NCBI GenBank assembly: GCA_049515655.1
Contig: JBEKTW010000002.1
Coordinates: 62,001 to 126,000 of the forward strand
Origin: JBEKTW01 sp049515655
GTDB taxonomy: Bacteria > Bacteroidota > Ignavibacteria > UBA10030 > SZUA-254
Direction: 5' to 3'
DNA: 64,000 nucleotides
Below the pieces are notes generated by a model. It was not told the origin of the DNA, ran no database searches, and worked only from the letters and a program-made list of their open reading frames with translations. Shown here piece by piece: positions 53,721 through 61,374 of the stretch; the stretch's first letter is position 1; every line of letters begins with the position of its first letter. The position numbers were made by a program, and so were the translations under genes.

Positions 53721-56450
53721 CTAGAAACCGAACTCCGTGAATAATACATGCTGAAGGAAATTCAGCGCGGAGACCCCGTCACCGTTGAGCAGGTGGAGCG
53801 GCAACCCCAGGAAAACAAATTGTTTATCACCATCAATGACCCCAACGTAAAGCCCTCCGCGTGGTTTCAACTGCCATGTCGACCCGCCGTCGCCCGTTTG
53901 CAGAATGATTCCCCCGCCGGGATGCAACGTAAGGTCAACCTTCCTTGTAAGAATCGACCCTCCAACCGCCAGGCCTTGCTGTGTGCCGGCGAACCCCAAG
54001 GCATTCAGGTTTTGCGTTACGATGGCGGTGTTGGGAGGTGACCAGGTGTGCCCGCCGTCGGTGGTTTTCAAAATTGTTCCGCCGGTCCCACATACCAATC
54101 CTGTATTCTCATCGAAGAAGTACATCGAGCGCAGCGTGTCGGAACGTCCGGTCAGAAATCGTTGCCACGTCTTTGCGCTGTCCGTGGTCTTGAGAACGGT
54201 TCCCCTGCCTCCGACTGCGTATCCAACCGCCGCATCAACCATTTTTCCTGCATAGAGCCTGTACGGATTTCCCAGGTTCCCTGCATAGACCTGCTTCCAA
54301 TCGACACCTCCATCGACGGTGCGTAGAACTATTTCAGTGTCCCCCACCGCTATTCCGTTGTTTGCGTCTAAGAAACTAACAGAGTAAAGGTTTTGACCCG
54401 TCACACCCGGAGAGGATTCCCAGTTCCCTCCCCCGTCGGTCGTTCTGATGATGAGGCCATTTGACCCCACGATGACTCCTGTTGTCGGTGATACGAAGAA
54501 CGCACCGTTCAGATCCTGCGGCGATGGAATTGAGACGTCATTCCACGTTGTGCCGCCATTGTCGGTCTCAAGAATTCTTCCGGAATCGCCGACACACCAG
54601 CCGTCATTCTGATTTACCATCTGGATCGATTCAAGCGAAGCCGCGAGGCCGCTCGCCTGAGCTTCCCATGTATCACCGGAATTTGTCGTATGAAATATCA
54701 CGCCACCCGTGCCGCAGGCCCATGCCTCCGTGTTCTGGAGAGAAATCGATCGCAGCTCGTTGAGTGTGATCATGGTATCGTAGTGAACAATGCTGGAGGA
54801 ACCGTCGGAAACATAATCCTGGATGCGGTAAATATACCGGGCATCCGCGCGCTTATGGACAGGATTCAGGTAAAGTGCAAGGCTGAAGGACATCCGGAAC
54901 TTCAGCGTTGGGTAAACGTCGCTCAAGTCCGTCGAATCCGGGTAGACCCAGTAACCTTGAGATCCCGAGATCTGGGTATCTCCGAACCGGGGAAAGATAA
55001 ACGACCCATTCGAGCCTTGGTCAAGGAGGTCCACTGAACTGACACTGTCGATGGGGGCAAAATCCCTCAAGGCACGGCGTGGATCCGTGTTGCTCTGGAA
55101 CATGGCAGAATAGATAACCTTTCCCGTGTGGGGATAGACGCCGGGATGGAGGTAATCGTACAACGGGACCTGTGCAACTGTGAGACTAGGAAACGGATCG
55201 GTGTACCAGAACACGACATCGAAAAGATGCAGCGTAAATACGAATGCCGGATCGATAAACGGAGGGACCTCGGCCCCAACTTTACTGTTACTTTTGTCTC
55301 CAGCTGATAGACCCCTCGCGATATCGATCATGTCAAATCCGGAAAACTTCTGATTGATCACGTTGCGGATGGGTGAGTATACACCGAATACCGTATCCCG
55401 ATAGAAAGCCTTCACGGCACTTGCCTGTCCCGCAACGTTGTTGATGTAATCGTTGACAATGAGTAACCTTCCCTGGGGTTTTTTTACAAACCATCGTTTG
55501 CCCGTATCGGGCATCGATATGATCTTGCTCGCGTCTCCGGCAATGTCCCTCGCCCGCAGGAAGAACCGGTTGAAGGCGTTCAATCTCAGACCCGGCGCAA
55601 TACCGATAAGCCTTGTGGCTAGAAACGACGATCCTATGTAGATGTTTGCAGTGCTATCCCCGACGTCACTTCTCTGCCGGGGGACTACGAGTGTGATGAG
55701 ATTGACACTTCCAGGAACAGACACCCAGTTAGCGGGCTTGCCTGTATCATTGAGAGCAAACTCATAGTCAGCGATGGTCTGGTTCCCGTCCGGGTCGGTG
55801 CCAACCCACGCAAAGGTTGCGACCGTGAACGTTGTATCGGGCTGCTGCATCACAACCGACGGATTGTTGGGATCCTGTGCAAAGACGACCGTCGGGGGCT
55901 GATTTAGCAGCGGAACCGGTTGAACAGCTCCCTTTGGGTCCACCGCGGCAGCCATTGAAGGAAGTACGATATCTCCGGAATCGAACCGTGCGTTCATATT
56001 GACGTCCCAGTATGGAATCGTCACGTGCACTCCCAAAGAATCTTTTGAGCTGAACCGAACGACGGCTTGCTGGGGCAACGTTTGCTTGAATTGATTATCG
56101 ACAGCCCGGATCGCAATGTCGAAAGTATCCCGTTTAAGGCGTAGGGGGAATGTTACGATGCTGTCGGTCGCCGTCGTCCATCCCCATGCGACCGTGTCGG
56201 GATAGGGGATTGTCTTTGAAGAAGTCAGAAACTTTCCTGAGGCGAATAAGTATCCCACCACAATTCCATCCGGATCCTGGCCCCACCAACGAATATGCTG
56301 CTTGCTGTTGCCTTCGAGAATTGTGCTGTCGGGAAAAATCCAGAAATACGTGACCGGAGGCTGGTCGACGACCGGCCTTTTCTCGGGCTGATTGATGCAC
56401 CCCGCCATGAAGGCAAGCACGATGAGGAGATGTGGTATCCAGCTCTTCAT
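53721..56450 (-). CDS. Exported lipoprotein with Ycf48-like propeller inserted in a second domain
   Basis: A 909-residue lipoprotein (lipobox ending in Cys18, FMAGC). Residues about 25-320 hold repeated Ig/FN3-like segments (HIRWWGQDPDGIVVGY). A middle domain (about 330-500) starts GRLLIVNDYINNVAG and contains YDYLHPGVYPHTGKVIYS. Six or seven blades with Ycf48/Asp-box-type signatures (about 560-860, TTNSGDTW, TDNGGTTW, TTDGGGNW, TTDSAKTW, TTDGGHTW) follow. The chain then returns to a C-terminal stretch FVFLGLPLHLLNGDG...LFTEFGF, which reads like the last strand and helix of the middle domain. Its ATG overlaps the stop of the upstream gene (ATGA at 56447-56450). The propeller may be an assembly or binding module. 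Enzyme activity not seen. Confidence 0.85.
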   Translation of the reverse strand: MKSWIPHLLIVLAFMAGCINQPEKRPVVDQPPVTYFWIFPDSTILEGNSKQHIRWWGQDPDGIVVGYLFASGKFLTSSKTIPYPDTVAWGWTTATDSIVTFPLRLKRDTFDIAIRAVDNQFKQTLPQQAVVRFSSKDSLGVHVTIPYWDVNMNARFDSGDIVLPSMAAAVDPKGAVQPVPLLNQPPTVVFAQDPNNPSVVMQQPDTTFTVATFAWVGTDPDGNQTIADYEFALNDTGKPANWVSVPGSVNLITLVVPRQRSDVGDSTANIYIGSSFLATRLIGIAPGLRLNAFNRFFLRARDIAGDASKIISMPDTGKRWFVKKPQGRLLIVNDYINNVAGQASAVKAFYRDTVFGVYSPIRNVINQKFSGFDMIDIARGLSAGDKSNSKVGAEVPPFIDPAFVFTLHLFDVVFWYTDPFPSLTVAQVPLYDYLHPGVYPHTGKVIYSAMFQSNTDPRRALRDFAPIDSVSSVDLLDQGSNGSFIFPRFGDTQISGSQGYWVYPDSTDLSDVYPTLKFRMSFSLALYLNPVHKRADARYIYRIQDYVSDGSSSIVHYDTMITLNELRSISLQNTEAWACGTGGVIFHTTNSGDTWEAQASGLAASLESIQMVNQNDGWCVGDSGRILETDNGGTTWNDVSIPSPQDLNGAFFVSPTTGVIVGSNGLIIRTTDGGGNWESSPGVTGQNLYSVSFLDANNGIAVGDTEIVLRTVDGGVDWKQVYAGNLGNPYRLYAGKMVDAAVGYAVGGRGTVLKTTDSAKTWQRFLTGRSDTLRSMYFFDENTGLVCGTGGTILKTTDGGHTWSPPNTAIVTQNLNALGFAGTQQGLAVGGSILTRKVDLTLHPGGGIILQTGDGGSTWQLKPRGGLYVGVIDGDKQFVFLGLPLHLLNGDGVSALNFLQHVLFTEFGF

Positions 56451-58651
56451 TTGATAACCAAGAACCTTCCGAGTTTGATGCTGCCGGTGGCATTGTCCTT
56501 GACGCTGAAAAGATACATTCCCGTCGCAATGGCCTGGTCATGCGCCGTAATCAAGTCCCAGGCGTGCTCTCCGCCTGAAAACTGTGCCTTCGTCGAAGGG
56601 TCGCCGAACTGAGCAAACCACTTGATATCCGTGCCATCGTATGTTGACGCATCATGATGAATGACTGTGACAACATCGCCGGTCAAAGTGTAGATCGTAA
56701 TATCGCAGCGCGGCGGGAGATTGTAAAAGTAAATTTTCCGGAGTCTCTCGCTCCCACCATCCCAGTACGCTTTCGAATAATACGGGTTAGGGTACACCCC
56801 TATGGGTTTAGAGTTATCGGAAGTTGCCGGAGTTCCCGGTATCACCCGTACGGTCGATTTGGCACTTTCGAGGCTGGGGACTCCGTTGGCCACATCTCCG
56901 CTGTCGAACGCTGAGACTCCGTATATGTACTGCCAACCATTGAGAGCCGATGCATCAACTCCCTTTGGTGGAAACCGATACCAGTAGTGCACGGTATCAA
57001 ATGGAAACGTCTTTGGGGTGTCCAGCAGGATCATGCCGAAGCCAGTATTGTACCCGATATTATCATCTGCCCGGTCAAATTCTGCGATGAGGGGCAGATT
57101 CAGGAGAAAATCATCATGATTCAGAAAATCCTGGCCGCCAGTCGAACGATAAACCCGGTAGCCTTCAAAATCCTTCTTGTGGGAAACCGGGTCAACGGAT
57201 TCTTCAGCGGTGATTTTGTCCCAATAGAGGACAACTTGCTGATTAGCAACTTCGGCACGAACGATCGGTTTCCGCGGAGGCGTTGGGAGGGTGTAACGGT
57301 CGAGCTTGCCGTTTCCATTTAAATCCTCTCCGGGGTCGAGTTTATTATTCCCGTTCACGTCCTCACCGTCGTATGCCTGCTGTGCCCACGTGGCATTACT
57401 GTAGAGTGTTTTTCGGTCAATTAGTGTATTGGCTGTCGTAGGGTCGTTGCCGAATTTCTTCCCGCACACGATCGCAAACACGACTTCCATGGAATCGTTA
57501 GGATTCAAGCGGCTGACAGTTTCCATGTGTCCCTCCAGAGAATCGAATCTGGCGCCTACGAGCGGGCCCGTGGAAAGAAGGTAAGTGAAATTCCCCGGTG
57601 ACAATTGGAGGGCGTTGATGGACGCTTGCGGTATCGACTGCGTCATTCTGCCGTACCGACTCAAGTAATGGTCCGAGGAGTTGAAATCATCCGTCGGAGA
57701 AAGATACTCCTCCTGGGTCTGACCCGAAGCGGCCCTGAACCGCCAAGCATTGTAGTACGTCTTCAAATGCATATCGCCGATCGAATCGATACCGATGGGA
57801 AACGGAGTTGTTCCCAGCAATTTCACACCGACATAACTGTTCGCGGGAGGACCGCCGGGGATGCCGTCGAAGTCAAAAGAGTATGCCATTCGCAGCGTCG
57901 AGTCGTAGCCGTACGCTCCATGGTCAAAATACCCCGGCGTGCCCGGTCGTACGAGATTCGTGTTGCGCACGACAGAATTGTTCCAAAATCCGACGTACAC
58001 AGAATCCAGCGTATCAGCGCTCGCGTTTTTTATTGTATAGCGGAGGATCACGAAGAAGTCGGCAAACGGAAAGTTCCAGGCATAGCTCTCCTGATGTACT
58101 TTGATACCCAGTGGAATGTGGTTGAGAATGGAATCATTGGTTTGGGGAAGCCTGGTGTGCATGTCGGAATAATCACAAATAAAATCTTCATGGCTGACAG
58201 CATTCACACTAAACAATGAGCCAGCCGGCCGGTCATTTTCCAGCGTCGAAAGCTCGGTGATGCCGGCACCGATTTCCGATGTGAATTCATTTCCCCCCGC
58301 TGACGTCGGAGCCCCGGCACGGTCATTCGAACCGGTTGAGACAAAGATATCGCCGCTCTTAGCCCGCCGGTCGTTCGAATCAGCAAATACAATCCTTGCC
58401 CCAACCCACAGGCCACCTTGATATATATGTTCGATGCCGGATCCGAGGGGGTATTCACATGAGGGTTGAGAAGGCCAGAAAGCGTTCTTTGTGCCGATCG
58501 TGGCGAGGTTAGTAACTGTGAGGGCGATCTTGCCGACGCGCGTATACTTGTTCAGAACATCGTCCGCCGCCTTCCGCAAGGACTGCCCCCGTCCGGTAGT
58601 AACCTGCAGCCAGGAACTCAACAGCACGATAAGACACACGCGAGTCGACAT
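56447..58651 (-). CDS. Exported protein with calcium-loop and FN3-type segments; head of operon
   Basis: A 734-residue protein with a signal peptide (about 1-22). A large beta-rich domain follows. Near residue 445 are two consecutive EF-hand/dockerin-like calcium loops (DVNGNNKLDPGED and DLNGNGKLDRYT). After an FN3-like stretch, the C-terminus carries a YPNPYYSKAYWDGG motif and ends GRFLVIK, resembling a divergent T9SS-type C-terminal region; whether it directs secretion is unclear. It is the first gene of the five-gene cluster and ends in ATGA overlap with the next. The AT-rich upstream region (58652-58860) presumably holds its promoter. Confidence 0.82.
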   Translation of the reverse strand: MSTRVCLIVLLSSWLQVTTGRGQSLRKAADDVLNKYTRVGKIALTVTNLATIGTKNAFWPSQPSCEYPLGSGIEHIYQGGLWVGARIVFADSNDRRAKSGDIFVSTGSNDRAGAPTSAGGNEFTSEIGAGITELSTLENDRPAGSLFSVNAVSHEDFICDYSDMHTRLPQTNDSILNHIPLGIKVHQESYAWNFPFADFFVILRYTIKNASADTLDSVYVGFWNNSVVRNTNLVRPGTPGYFDHGAYGYDSTLRMAYSFDFDGIPGGPPANSYVGVKLLGTTPFPIGIDSIGDMHLKTYYNAWRFRAASGQTQEEYLSPTDDFNSSDHYLSRYGRMTQSIPQASINALQLSPGNFTYLLSTGPLVGARFDSLEGHMETVSRLNPNDSMEVVFAIVCGKKFGNDPTTANTLIDRKTLYSNATWAQQAYDGEDVNGNNKLDPGEDLNGNGKLDRYTLPTPPRKPIVRAEVANQQVVLYWDKITAEESVDPVSHKKDFEGYRVYRSTGGQDFLNHDDFLLNLPLIAEFDRADDNIGYNTGFGMILLDTPKTFPFDTVHYWYRFPPKGVDASALNGWQYIYGVSAFDSGDVANGVPSLESAKSTVRVIPGTPATSDNSKPIGVYPNPYYSKAYWDGGSERLRKIYFYNLPPRCDITIYTLTGDVVTVIHHDASTYDGTDIKWFAQFGDPSTKAQFSGGEHAWDLITAHDQAIATGMYLFSVKDNATGSIKLGRFLVIK

Positions 58652-58868
58652 AAAGGAAGACTGATTCTTATTTCATCTGAGAAAATACAGTCAGCAAATT
58701 ATCAATAGTGAATCCAAATATAATAAATTAAAGAAGAAAATCAACTTACAATCATTAATTTTGCTACTAATTCTGCTTGAAACGGGACAGGTAGAACAAC
58801 CTTAATGCCAAATATCATTCTTAGATAATTCTAACGCATTTTTTGAATTATTTCTAATTTTTAAGGGC

Positions 58869-58897
58869 TTGACACTTTCTGCCTCGTTGATTATACT
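58869..58897 (+). promoter_or_regulatory. Sigma-70-like promoter of a small RNA
   Basis: TTGACA (58869-58874), a 17-base spacer and TATACT (58892-58897). Both hexamers are near consensus and the spacing is ideal. Start of transcription is expected near 58904. Confidence 0.7.
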
Positions 58898-58903
58898 TTG
58901 GTA

Positions 58904-58997
58904 CATCATCAAGGTTATATCTATTCATGCCAACGTTTTGGTAGGAATAGATTTTTGGAAGCGTTCAGGTACGTCCCCGACCTGAGCGCTTTTTTTT
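58904..58997 (+). ncRNA. Candidate small RNA (~94 nt)
   Basis: The unit starts downstream of the promoter at 58869-58897. It has a first stem-loop (CTATTCATGCC at 58921-58931, loop AACGTTTT, GGTAGGAATAG at 58940-58950; 11 bp with one mismatch and one G-U) and a second hairpin that is the terminator (58959-58991) followed by eight T (58990-58997). No ORF longer than a few codons is inside (ATG CCA ACG TTT TGG TAG). No Rfam family was recognised. It lies directly before tRNA-Ser(GGA) and 170 bases from the operon on the other strand, but read in the opposite direction. Confidence 0.6.
58959..58997 (+). terminator. Terminator of the candidate small RNA
   Basis: AAGCGTTCAGGT (58959-58970), loop ACGTCCCCG, ACCTGAGCGCTT (58980-58991), T-run of eight (58990-58997): 12-base arms with one mismatch. 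Confidence 0.8.
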
Positions 58998-59076
58998 CGC
59001 ACCGTTTGTGCATCGTTTTCGCCGGGAGGGACCGACTTTTTCTTTGAGGGAAATTACTGTATATTAATCGGTGTTT

Positions 59077-59163
59077 GGAAAGGTGCAGGAGTGGTTTAAC
59101 TGGCACGCCTGGAGAGCGTGTGTACCCGAAAGGGTACCGAGAGTTCGAATCTCTCCCTTTCCG
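59077..59163 (+). tRNA. tRNA-Ser (anticodon GGA)
   Basis: An 87-base class II tRNA: acceptor stem GGAAAGG/CCTTTCC, discriminator G, anticodon stem CACGC/GCGTG with loop CTGGAGA (anticodon GGA, reading TCC/TCT), long variable arm and T-loop TTCGAAT. CCA is not encoded. A TATATT -10-like box ends 12 bases before the 5' end (59060-59065). Confidence 0.97.
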
Positions 59164-59296
59164 CCCAACTAAGCTCCGCTTCGCTTGGCCGGTCGGGTTG
59201 ACGAAACTCTAGTGCGGTGACACCTCTACGCGAGCCGTCAACGAATTGGATGATCTCTGCGTTGCCAAAGCGTGATTTTTTCATTACCTTGGTATC

Positions 59297-60589
59297 ATGC
59301 GACGATCGCTATCCCATATTACCGCTCTCTTGCTCCTCACGGCGTTCGCCTATGCGGGACCGTCCATCGTTCATGTCATCAAGGTGGACGGCGCCATCAA
59401 CCCTGCCACAGCCGATTACATCCATGATGCTCTCGAGCACGCATCCGCCGCGGGCGCCGAATGTCTGATTATCCAGCTCAATACGCCGGGAGGTTTGTTG
59501 AACTCCACGCGCGATATTGTGTCAGATTTTCTTACTGCCCCCCTGCCGGTCGTTGTCTACGTGTCTCCCGCCGGTGCGCAAGCGGCCTCCGCGGGGGTTT
59601 TTGTCACGATGGCCGCGCACATTGCGGTCATGGCGCCCGGGACGAACATCGGCGCGGCTCATCCGGTCACCATGGGCGAGCAGCAAGACTCTATCATGAT
59701 GGCAAAGGCAACAAACGACGCGGCGGCATTCATCAGAACGATCAGTGAAAAACGAAATCGTAATGTCTCGTGGGCGGAAGACGCGGTGCGGAAGAGTGTC
59801 TCACTCACGGAAACCGAAGCGCTCGAAAAAAACGTCATCGACACGGTGGCTTCAAACATCAGGGAGTTGCTGGAGAGAATCGACGGCAGGAAAGTGGAAA
59901 CCGCGGCCGGCGTAAGAATCCTCGCCACCAGGAATGCCACCATTGAAATGTTCGAGATTTCCTTCCGGCAAAAAATCCTTGAAATCTTAACCGACCCCAA
60001 TATCGCGTATATCTTCATGATGCTAGGAATCTACGGTCTGCTTTTTGAACTCTATAATCCCGGCGCCATCCTGCCCGGCATCGTGGGGTTCATCTGTCTC
60101 GTGCTGGCGTTCTATTCGCTGCACACGCTTCCCGTCAATTATGCAGGCGTCGCTCTGATCATCTTCGCCGTCATCCTCTTCTTGCTGGAAATCAAAATCG
60201 TCAGTCATGGACTCCTCGCGGCTGGCGGCGTGATCTCGCTCCTGCTCGGTTCGTTAATGTTGATTCAATCTCACTCAACGCTGGAGTTGGTGTCCATTTC
60301 ATGGGAAGTCATTGTTGTGACGGTGGTTCTCACCGTTGCATTCTTCGTCTTTGCCATCGGCAAGGGGCTCAGCGCCCAGCGAAGGAAACCGACGACGGGC
60401 AGCCAGGGAATGGTGGGCGAAGTGGGTGAAGTATATTCCGACCTGAAACCCGGGGGTCAGGTAAAGGTCCACGGTGAACTCTGGTCGGCTGTCAGCCTGG
60501 AAGGAACCATCAAAAAAGGAACCCGTGTCAAAGTGGAAGAGATCGCAAATCTCACACTTAAAGTCAGAAAGTCATACGCTAAAATTTAA
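59297..60589 (+). CDS. NfeD-family membrane serine protease
   Basis: A 430-residue protein of the NfeD1b (long) class. Signal peptide (1-20), a ClpP-like protease domain with the catalytic Ser98 (in AASAG) and Lys137 (MMAKATN), positions that match the archaeal 1510-N enzyme (Ser97/Lys138), then four to five hydrophobic helices (about 235-365) and a C-terminal OB-like domain (about 370-430, EVGEVYSDLKPGGQVKVHGELW). NfeD proteases cleave the C-terminal tail of stomatin-like partners. The slipin gene follows after 11 bases, which is the standard pairing. Confidence 0.95.
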   Translation: MRRSLSHITALLLLTAFAYAGPSIVHVIKVDGAINPATADYIHDALEHASAAGAECLIIQLNTPGGLLNSTRDIVSDFLTAPLPVVVYVSPAGAQAASAGVFVTMAAHIAVMAPGTNIGAAHPVTMGEQQDSIMMAKATNDAAAFIRTISEKRNRNVSWAEDAVRKSVSLTETEALEKNVIDTVASNIRELLERIDGRKVETAAGVRILATRNATIEMFEISFRQKILEILTDPNIAYIFMMLGIYGLLFELYNPGAILPGIVGFICLVLAFYSLHTLPVNYAGVALIIFAVILFLLEIKIVSHGLLAAGGVISLLLGSLMLIQSHSTLELVSISWEVIVVTVVLTVAFFVFAIGKGLSAQRRKPTTGSQGMVGEVGEVYSDLKPGGQVKVHGELWSAVSLEGTIKKGTRVKVEEIANLTLKVRKSYAKI

Positions 60590-60600
60590 CAGGAGATTAT

Positions 60601-61362
60601 ATGGAAATTGTATCCGCAATCGTCTTCATAGGAGTTATATTCGGGATCATCATCCTGTCGAACGCCATTCGCATTCTCCGGGAGTATGAACGCGGCGTGG
60701 TATTCCGGCTTGGAAGGCTCATCGGTGCGAAAGGACCCGGAATCATATTCCTCATTCCCATCGTCGACCGGATGGTGAAGGTCAGTCTCCGGACGGTGGT
60801 GTTCGATGTTCCGCCGCAGGACATCATCACGAAGGACAATGTGTCGATCAAAGTGAATGCCGTCGTGTACTTCAGAGTAATGCAACCCGAGAAAGCTATC
60901 GTCGACGTTGAGAACTATCTCTTCGCGACCTCGCAGCTTTCGCAAACCACCCTGCGCAGTATCCTTGGCCAGTCGGAACTGGATGAGCTTCTCGCCCAGC
61001 GCGACAAGATCAATCGGGAATTGGCAAAGATCATAGATGAACACACCGAACCGTGGGGCATCAAGGTCTCGAATGTTGAAGTGAAGCAGATTGACCTGCC
61101 CATCGAAATGCAGCGCGCCATGGCCAAACAGGCGGAAGCCGAGCGCGAACGACGCGCAAAGGTGGTCCATGCGGAAGGTGAGCTCCAGGCAAGTCACAAA
61201 CTCTCCGACGCCGCAGCCGTCATCGCCGTCAACCCGATCGCTCTTCAGTTGCGATTTCTGCAGACTTTGACGGAAATTGCCGCCGACAAGAATTCAACGA
61301 TCCTCTTCCCCGTGCCGATCGACCTTCTCACACCGTTCCTCGAAAGGGAGAAGAAGAAGTAA
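60601..61362 (+). CDS. Slipin (stomatin-like, SPFH/band 7 family)
   Basis: A 253-residue membrane-associated SPFH protein. The N-terminal helix (residues 4-24) anchors it; the band 7 domain follows (about 25-190), with YERGVVFRLGRLIGAKGPG and the conserved FDVPPQDIITKDNVSIKVNAVVYFRV (landmarks GRLIGAKGPG and DIITKDNVSIKV). A coiled region (EAERERRAKVVHAEGE) follows, and the C-terminus is the usual hydrophobic TILFPVPIDLL. It forms ring-like oligomers that organise membrane proteins and is the substrate or partner of NfeD. The ribosome site AGGAG lies six bases before the ATG. Confidence 0.96.
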   Translation: MEIVSAIVFIGVIFGIIILSNAIRILREYERGVVFRLGRLIGAKGPGIIFLIPIVDRMVKVSLRTVVFDVPPQDIITKDNVSIKVNAVVYFRVMQPEKAIVDVENYLFATSQLSQTTLRSILGQSELDELLAQRDKINRELAKIIDEHTEPWGIKVSNVEVKQIDLPIEMQRAMAKQAEAERERRAKVVHAEGELQASHKLSDAAAVIAVNPIALQLRFLQTLTEIAADKNSTILFPVPIDLLTPFLEREKKK

Positions 61363-61374
61363 TCCCTGGTATCG

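Larger units (their letters stand above)
58652..59076. other. AT-rich intergenic region with small RNA unit
   Basis: No protein gene. The first 200 bases are AT-rich and likely hold the promoter of the minus-strand operon. 58869-58997 is a plus-strand promoter/hairpin/terminator unit (separate entries). The last part leads to tRNA-Ser(GGA). Confidence 0.65.
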
